From Actinoplanes sichuanensis (lineage in GTDB: Bacteria > Actinomycetota > Actinomycetes > Mycobacteriales > Micromonosporaceae): a DNA stretch of 64,000 nucleotides. The translations under genes and the position numbers were made by a program. Where the stretch lies: assembly GCF_033097365.1 (NCBI RefSeq), contig NZ_AP028461.1, forward strand, positions 7,254,001 through 7,318,000, in the 5' to 3' direction. Under the pieces are notes generated by a model. The model saw only the letters and a list, made by a program, of their open reading frames with translations, had not been told where the DNA came from and did no database searches. This document shows positions 61,193 to 64,000 of the stretch, piece after piece; the first letter of the stretch is position 1; the number at the start of each line of letters is the position of its first letter.

Positions 61193-62064
61193 GAGGCGGG
61201 GGCGTCGTAGCGGTCGCGGGTGAAGCGGCCCAGGCGGGCGGCGAAGCCCTCGATCGTGACGGCTGCGGCGTGGCGGGAGTCCCAAGCCGCGCGCAGCCTG
61301 ATCGACAGTCGACGGCCGTCCGCCTCGACGGCCAGCGGGACCAGGCCGAACCGCGGGTCGTCGGAGGCGACGGCGATCCCCCGGCCGGCGGCGGCGAGAG
61401 CCTGGGCGACGGTCCCGTTGGCGGCTTCGATCCCCTCCCGCGGCACCCCCTGGACCGCCGACTCCCAGGCCTGACGAGCCGTGAACGCCGGGGGAAGCAG
61501 GATCAGCGGCTCCTCGAGCAGGTCCGCGACCCGCACCCGTCCCCGGCCGGCCCACGGATGATCAGCGGGGACGTAAGCCCAGACCGGAAGGACCGCGAGC
61601 GGCATCTCGTGAAACGGTGCGGACGCCGGAATCGTCCCGACCGCCAGGTCGGCACCCTGCCGCAAGGTGTCCGCCGGCGACAGGCCGTCGGCGCCCAGCA
61701 CATCGGTGGTCGGATCGTCCGGCGCCAGCGTGGCGATGAACGGCGCGACCACGTCGGTCAACGTCACCGTGGGCGCACCGATGGTCAGTCGCGCCAACCG
61801 ACCGACCGCGTGGAAGGACGCCGCAACCTTCAGATCATCTGCACGTTGCAGCAGGTCGCGGGCCTGCGGAAGAAGCGCGCGCCCGGTGGTCGACAGCTCC
61901 AGCCGGCCGGCCGAGCGGTCGAAGAGTGCCACGCCGAGGTCCTTCTCCAGCTGACGCAGCTGACGTGACAGCCCCGGCTGGGTGAGGTGGAGCCGGGCGG
62001 CGGCGCCACTGACCGTGCCGGTCTCGGCGGTCGCCACGAAATAGCGGAGATGCCGCAGCTCCAT
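61189..62064 (-). CDS. LysR-family regulator
   Basis: The 291-residue protein has the N-terminal LysR helix-turn-helix (MELRHLRYFVATAETGTVSGAAARLHLTQPGLSRQLRQLEKDLG) and a periplasmic-binding-like effector domain. The ATG at 62064 has GGGAGG upstream; the ATG at 62067 is too close to it. It is divergent from gabT with a 47-bp spacer, the usual arrangement for autoregulation and control of the gabT-gabD pair. No copy of the A-F operator lies in this spacer. Confidence 0.92.
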   Translation of the reverse strand: MELRHLRYFVATAETGTVSGAAARLHLTQPGLSRQLRQLEKDLGVALFDRSAGRLELSTTGRALLPQARDLLQRADDLKVAASFHAVGRLARLTIGAPTVTLTDVVAPFIATLAPDDPTTDVLGADGLSPADTLRQGADLAVGTIPASAPFHEMPLAVLPVWAYVPADHPWAGRGRVRVADLLEEPLILLPPAFTARQAWESAVQGVPREGIEAANGTVAQALAAAGRGIAVASDDPRFGLVPLAVEADGRRLSIRLRAAWDSRHAAAVTIEGFAARLGRFTRDRYDAPAS

Positions 62065-62111
62065 CATGCCTCCCAGGCATAGTCAGGCTGCCACAACGGT
62101 AATGGACGGGC

Positions 62112-63461
62112 ATGGCACCCGGCCCGAGACTGGGACGCGTGAGTATCGAGCAACAGCGCCGGCTGGTCACCGAACTTCCCGGCCCACGGTCCCAGGAACT
62201 GATGGCCCGCAAGACGTCGGCGGTCGCCGGTGGCGTCGGCACGACGATGCCGGTCTTCGCGGCCCGCGCCGACGGTGGCATCGTCGTCGACGTCGACGGC
62301 AACCAGCTGATCGACCTGGGCTCCGGCATCGCCGTGACCAGTGTCGGCGCGGCGAACCCGCGGGTGGTGGCGGCGGTGACCGAGCAGGTCGCGGCGTTCA
62401 CCCACACCTGCTTCATGGTCACGCCGTACGACGGGTACGTGGCCGTGGCCGAGGCGCTGAACCGGCTCACCCCGGGTGACCACGACAAGCGCAGCGCACT
62501 GTTCAACTCCGGCGCCGAAGCCGTCGAGAACGCCGTGAAGATCGCGCGGGCGTGGACCGGGCGGGACGCGGTGGTGGTGTTCGACCACGCCTACCACGGC
62601 CGGACCAACCTGACCCTGGCCATGACCGCGAAGAACAAGCCGTACAAACACACGTTCGGGCCGTTCGCGCCGGAGGTCTACCGGGTCGGTGGGTCGTACC
62701 CGTACCGGGACGGTGTCGTCGACGGTGCGGCCGCCGCGGCCCGCGCCATCGACCAGATCGAGAAGCAGATCGGCGTGGAGAACCTGGCCGCCCTGGTCAT
62801 CGAGCCGGTTCAGGGTGAGGGCGGGTTCATCGAGCCGGCCCCCGGGTTCCTGCCGGCGCTGGCCGCGTGGTGCCGCGCCGGTGGGGTGGTGTTCGTCGCC
62901 GACGAGGTGCAGACCGGGTTCGCCCGGACCGGCGACCTGTTCGCCTGCGAGCGTGAGGGCGTCGTGCCGGACCTGATCGTCACGGCCAAGGGCATCGCGG
63001 GCGGGCTGCCGCTGTCCGCGGTCACCGGGCGGGCCGAGATCATGTCCGGCCCGCACGAGGGTGGCCTCGGCGGCACCTACGGCGGCAACCCGATCGCCTG
63101 CGCGGCGGCGCTCGCGGCGATCGAGACCATCGAGTCGGACGGCCTGGTGGAACGGGCGCGGGAGATCGAGACGCTGGTCAAGGCCCGCCTGACGGCGATC
63201 CAGGACAAAGACGATCGGATCGGGGAGGTACGGGGCAGAGGCGCCATGCTGGCCGTGGAGCTCGTCCGCTCCGGCGGCACGGAACCCGACCCGCGACTGG
63301 CCCGGGACGTCGCGCGGGCCGCCCACGGTCAGGGCGTGATCGTGCTGACCTGTGGCACCTACGGCAACGTGCTGCGTTTCCTGCCGCCGCTGACGATCGG
63401 CGACGCCCTGCTCAACGACGCGTTCGACGTGATCGCGGCCGCTTTCGAGGAGATCCGATGA
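62112..63461 (+). CDS. gabT: 4-aminobutyrate aminotransferase
   Basis: The 449-residue PLP enzyme is of the class III aminotransferase family. Asp264 in VADEVQTG and the PLP lysine Lys293 in VTAKGIAGG are in place, as are NSGAEAVENAVKIAR and the GGTYGGNP substrate segment. It converts GABA and 2-oxoglutarate to succinic semialdehyde and glutamate. ATG at 62112 is used; GTG at 62139 is an alternative. It overlaps the next gene by ATGA. It would take the GABA released by the PuuD-like hydrolase. Confidence 0.92.
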   Translation: MAPGPRLGRVSIEQQRRLVTELPGPRSQELMARKTSAVAGGVGTTMPVFAARADGGIVVDVDGNQLIDLGSGIAVTSVGAANPRVVAAVTEQVAAFTHTCFMVTPYDGYVAVAEALNRLTPGDHDKRSALFNSGAEAVENAVKIARAWTGRDAVVVFDHAYHGRTNLTLAMTAKNKPYKHTFGPFAPEVYRVGGSYPYRDGVVDGAAAAARAIDQIEKQIGVENLAALVIEPVQGEGGFIEPAPGFLPALAAWCRAGGVVFVADEVQTGFARTGDLFACEREGVVPDLIVTAKGIAGGLPLSAVTGRAEIMSGPHEGGLGGTYGGNPIACAAALAAIETIESDGLVERAREIETLVKARLTAIQDKDDRIGEVRGRGAMLAVELVRSGGTEPDPRLARDVARAAHGQGVIVLTCGTYGNVLRFLPPLTIGDALLNDAFDVIAAAFEEIR

Positions 63462-64000
63462 CGTTCCCCGTGGTGGACCCGGCGACACTCGACGTCGTCG
63501 GCACCGTGGCCGATGGTGACATCTCCGACGCGCGGCACGCTGTCGACGCGGCCCACCAGGCCTTCCGCTCCTGGTCCCGGACCCCGCCCCGCCGCCGCTC
63601 GGAGATCCTGCACAGGGCGTTCGAGCTGATGATCCGGGACCGGGACTCGCTGGCCACCCTGATCAGCCGGGAGAACGGCAAGTCACTGACCGACGCGGCC
63701 GGCGAGGTGACGTACGCGGCCGAGTTCTTCAGGTGGTTCGCCGAGGAGGCGGTCCGGCCCGGTGGTGACTTCGGCGAGTCCCCGGCCGGTGGTACCCGTA
63801 CCCTCGTCACGCACCGCCCGGTAGGTGTCGCCGCGCTGGTCACGCCGTGGAACTTCCCGGCCGCGATGATCACCCGCAAGATCGGCCCGGCGCTCGCGGC
63901 GGGCTGCACCGCGGTGGTCAAACCGGCGGCCGAGACCCCGCTCACCGCACTGGCCATCGCCGCCCTGCTCACCGAGGCCGGCCTGCCGGACGGCGTGATC
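63458..64000 (+). CDS. gabD: Succinate-semialdehyde dehydrogenase, truncated by window end
   Basis: The 181 codons visible begin MTFPVVDPATLDVVG and show the N-terminal half of an ALDH: ENGKSLTDAAGEV, the cofactor loop TPWNFPAAMITRKIGPALAAGCTAVVKPA and TPLTALA. The catalytic Glu and Cys lie beyond the window. The GKS..A.GEV and PWNFP..M features and the coupled gabT point to succinate-semialdehyde dehydrogenase, which completes the route to succinate. Confidence 0.85.
   Translation, partial: MTFPVVDPATLDVVGTVADGDISDARHAVDAAHQAFRSWSRTPPRRRSEILHRAFELMIRDRDSLATLISRENGKSLTDAAGEVTYAAEFFRWFAEEAVRPGGDFGESPAGGTRTLVTHRPVGVAALVTPWNFPAAMITRKIGPALAAGCTAVVKPAAETPLTALAIAALLTEAGLPDGVI

Overview
The window is very GC-rich, with many GTG starts, dense stop/start overlaps, DivIVA, twin-arginine signals, many secreted carbohydrate-active enzymes and several c-di-GMP proteins. 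It fits a filamentous actinobacterium, most probably Micromonosporaceae (Actinoplanes-like). This placement rests on gene style, not on a marker gene. No rRNA, tRNA, CRISPR array or insertion sequence was recognised.

Left part (1-26 kb). A five-gene minus-strand operon (7705 to 1002), in which every gene overlaps the next by ATGA, encodes a processive family 2 glycosyltransferase, a GT-C glycosyltransferase, a polyprenol-phosphate sugar synthase fused to GtrA, a secreted radical-copper oxidase with all its active-site residues, and a small excalibur-domain protein. This looks like an elaborated version of the CslA/GlxA surface-glycan system. Around and after it lie a Tat-exported beta-carbonic anhydrase, a STAS protein, a secreted GH5 enzyme, a secreted metzincin, a protein carrying two membrane-GGDEF modules in tandem, several one-component regulators, a MFS transporter, an arylamine N-acetyltransferase, a flavin monooxygenase and a NYN-LOTUS/TetR/DoxX-like operon.

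Middle (26-43 kb). Two large secreted multidomain enzymes, one with two GH43 modules and one GH30, form a plant arabinogalactan-type locus with LacI-like operators. They are followed by a VOC protein, a CPBP protease, a flippase-like protein, a secreted M28 peptidase and DivIVA.

Right part (41-64 kb). This holds the most interesting system. An amine permease, a glutamine-synthetase-like gamma-glutamyl ligase, a MarR regulator, a P450, its probable reductase, and a six-gene operon (acetoacetate-decarboxylase-like protein, aldehyde dehydrogenase, HpaD-type extradiol dioxygenase, FAH-family protein, PuuC-like aldehyde dehydrogenase, PuuD-like hydrolase) all carry the same operator, TATCGTnnGGGTCCAAACGA or a close variant. 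The final genes are GabT and a succinate-semialdehyde dehydrogenase (cut by the window edge). Read together they spell a coherent route. An arylethylamine such as tyramine or dopamine would be gamma-glutamylated, hydroxylated, ring-cleaved and split by a retro-aldol step into pyruvate and gamma-glutamyl-4-aminobutyraldehyde. That aldehyde is exactly the substrate of the Puu enzymes leading to GABA and succinate. The pathway is inferred and not shown by sequence alone.

Decayed genes include a HxlR regulator that has lost its stop, a GNAT fragment, and a divergent oxidoreductase/AraC pair reduced to fragments. A FIST plus GAF-GGDEF-EAL signalling pair sits inside the catabolic region.
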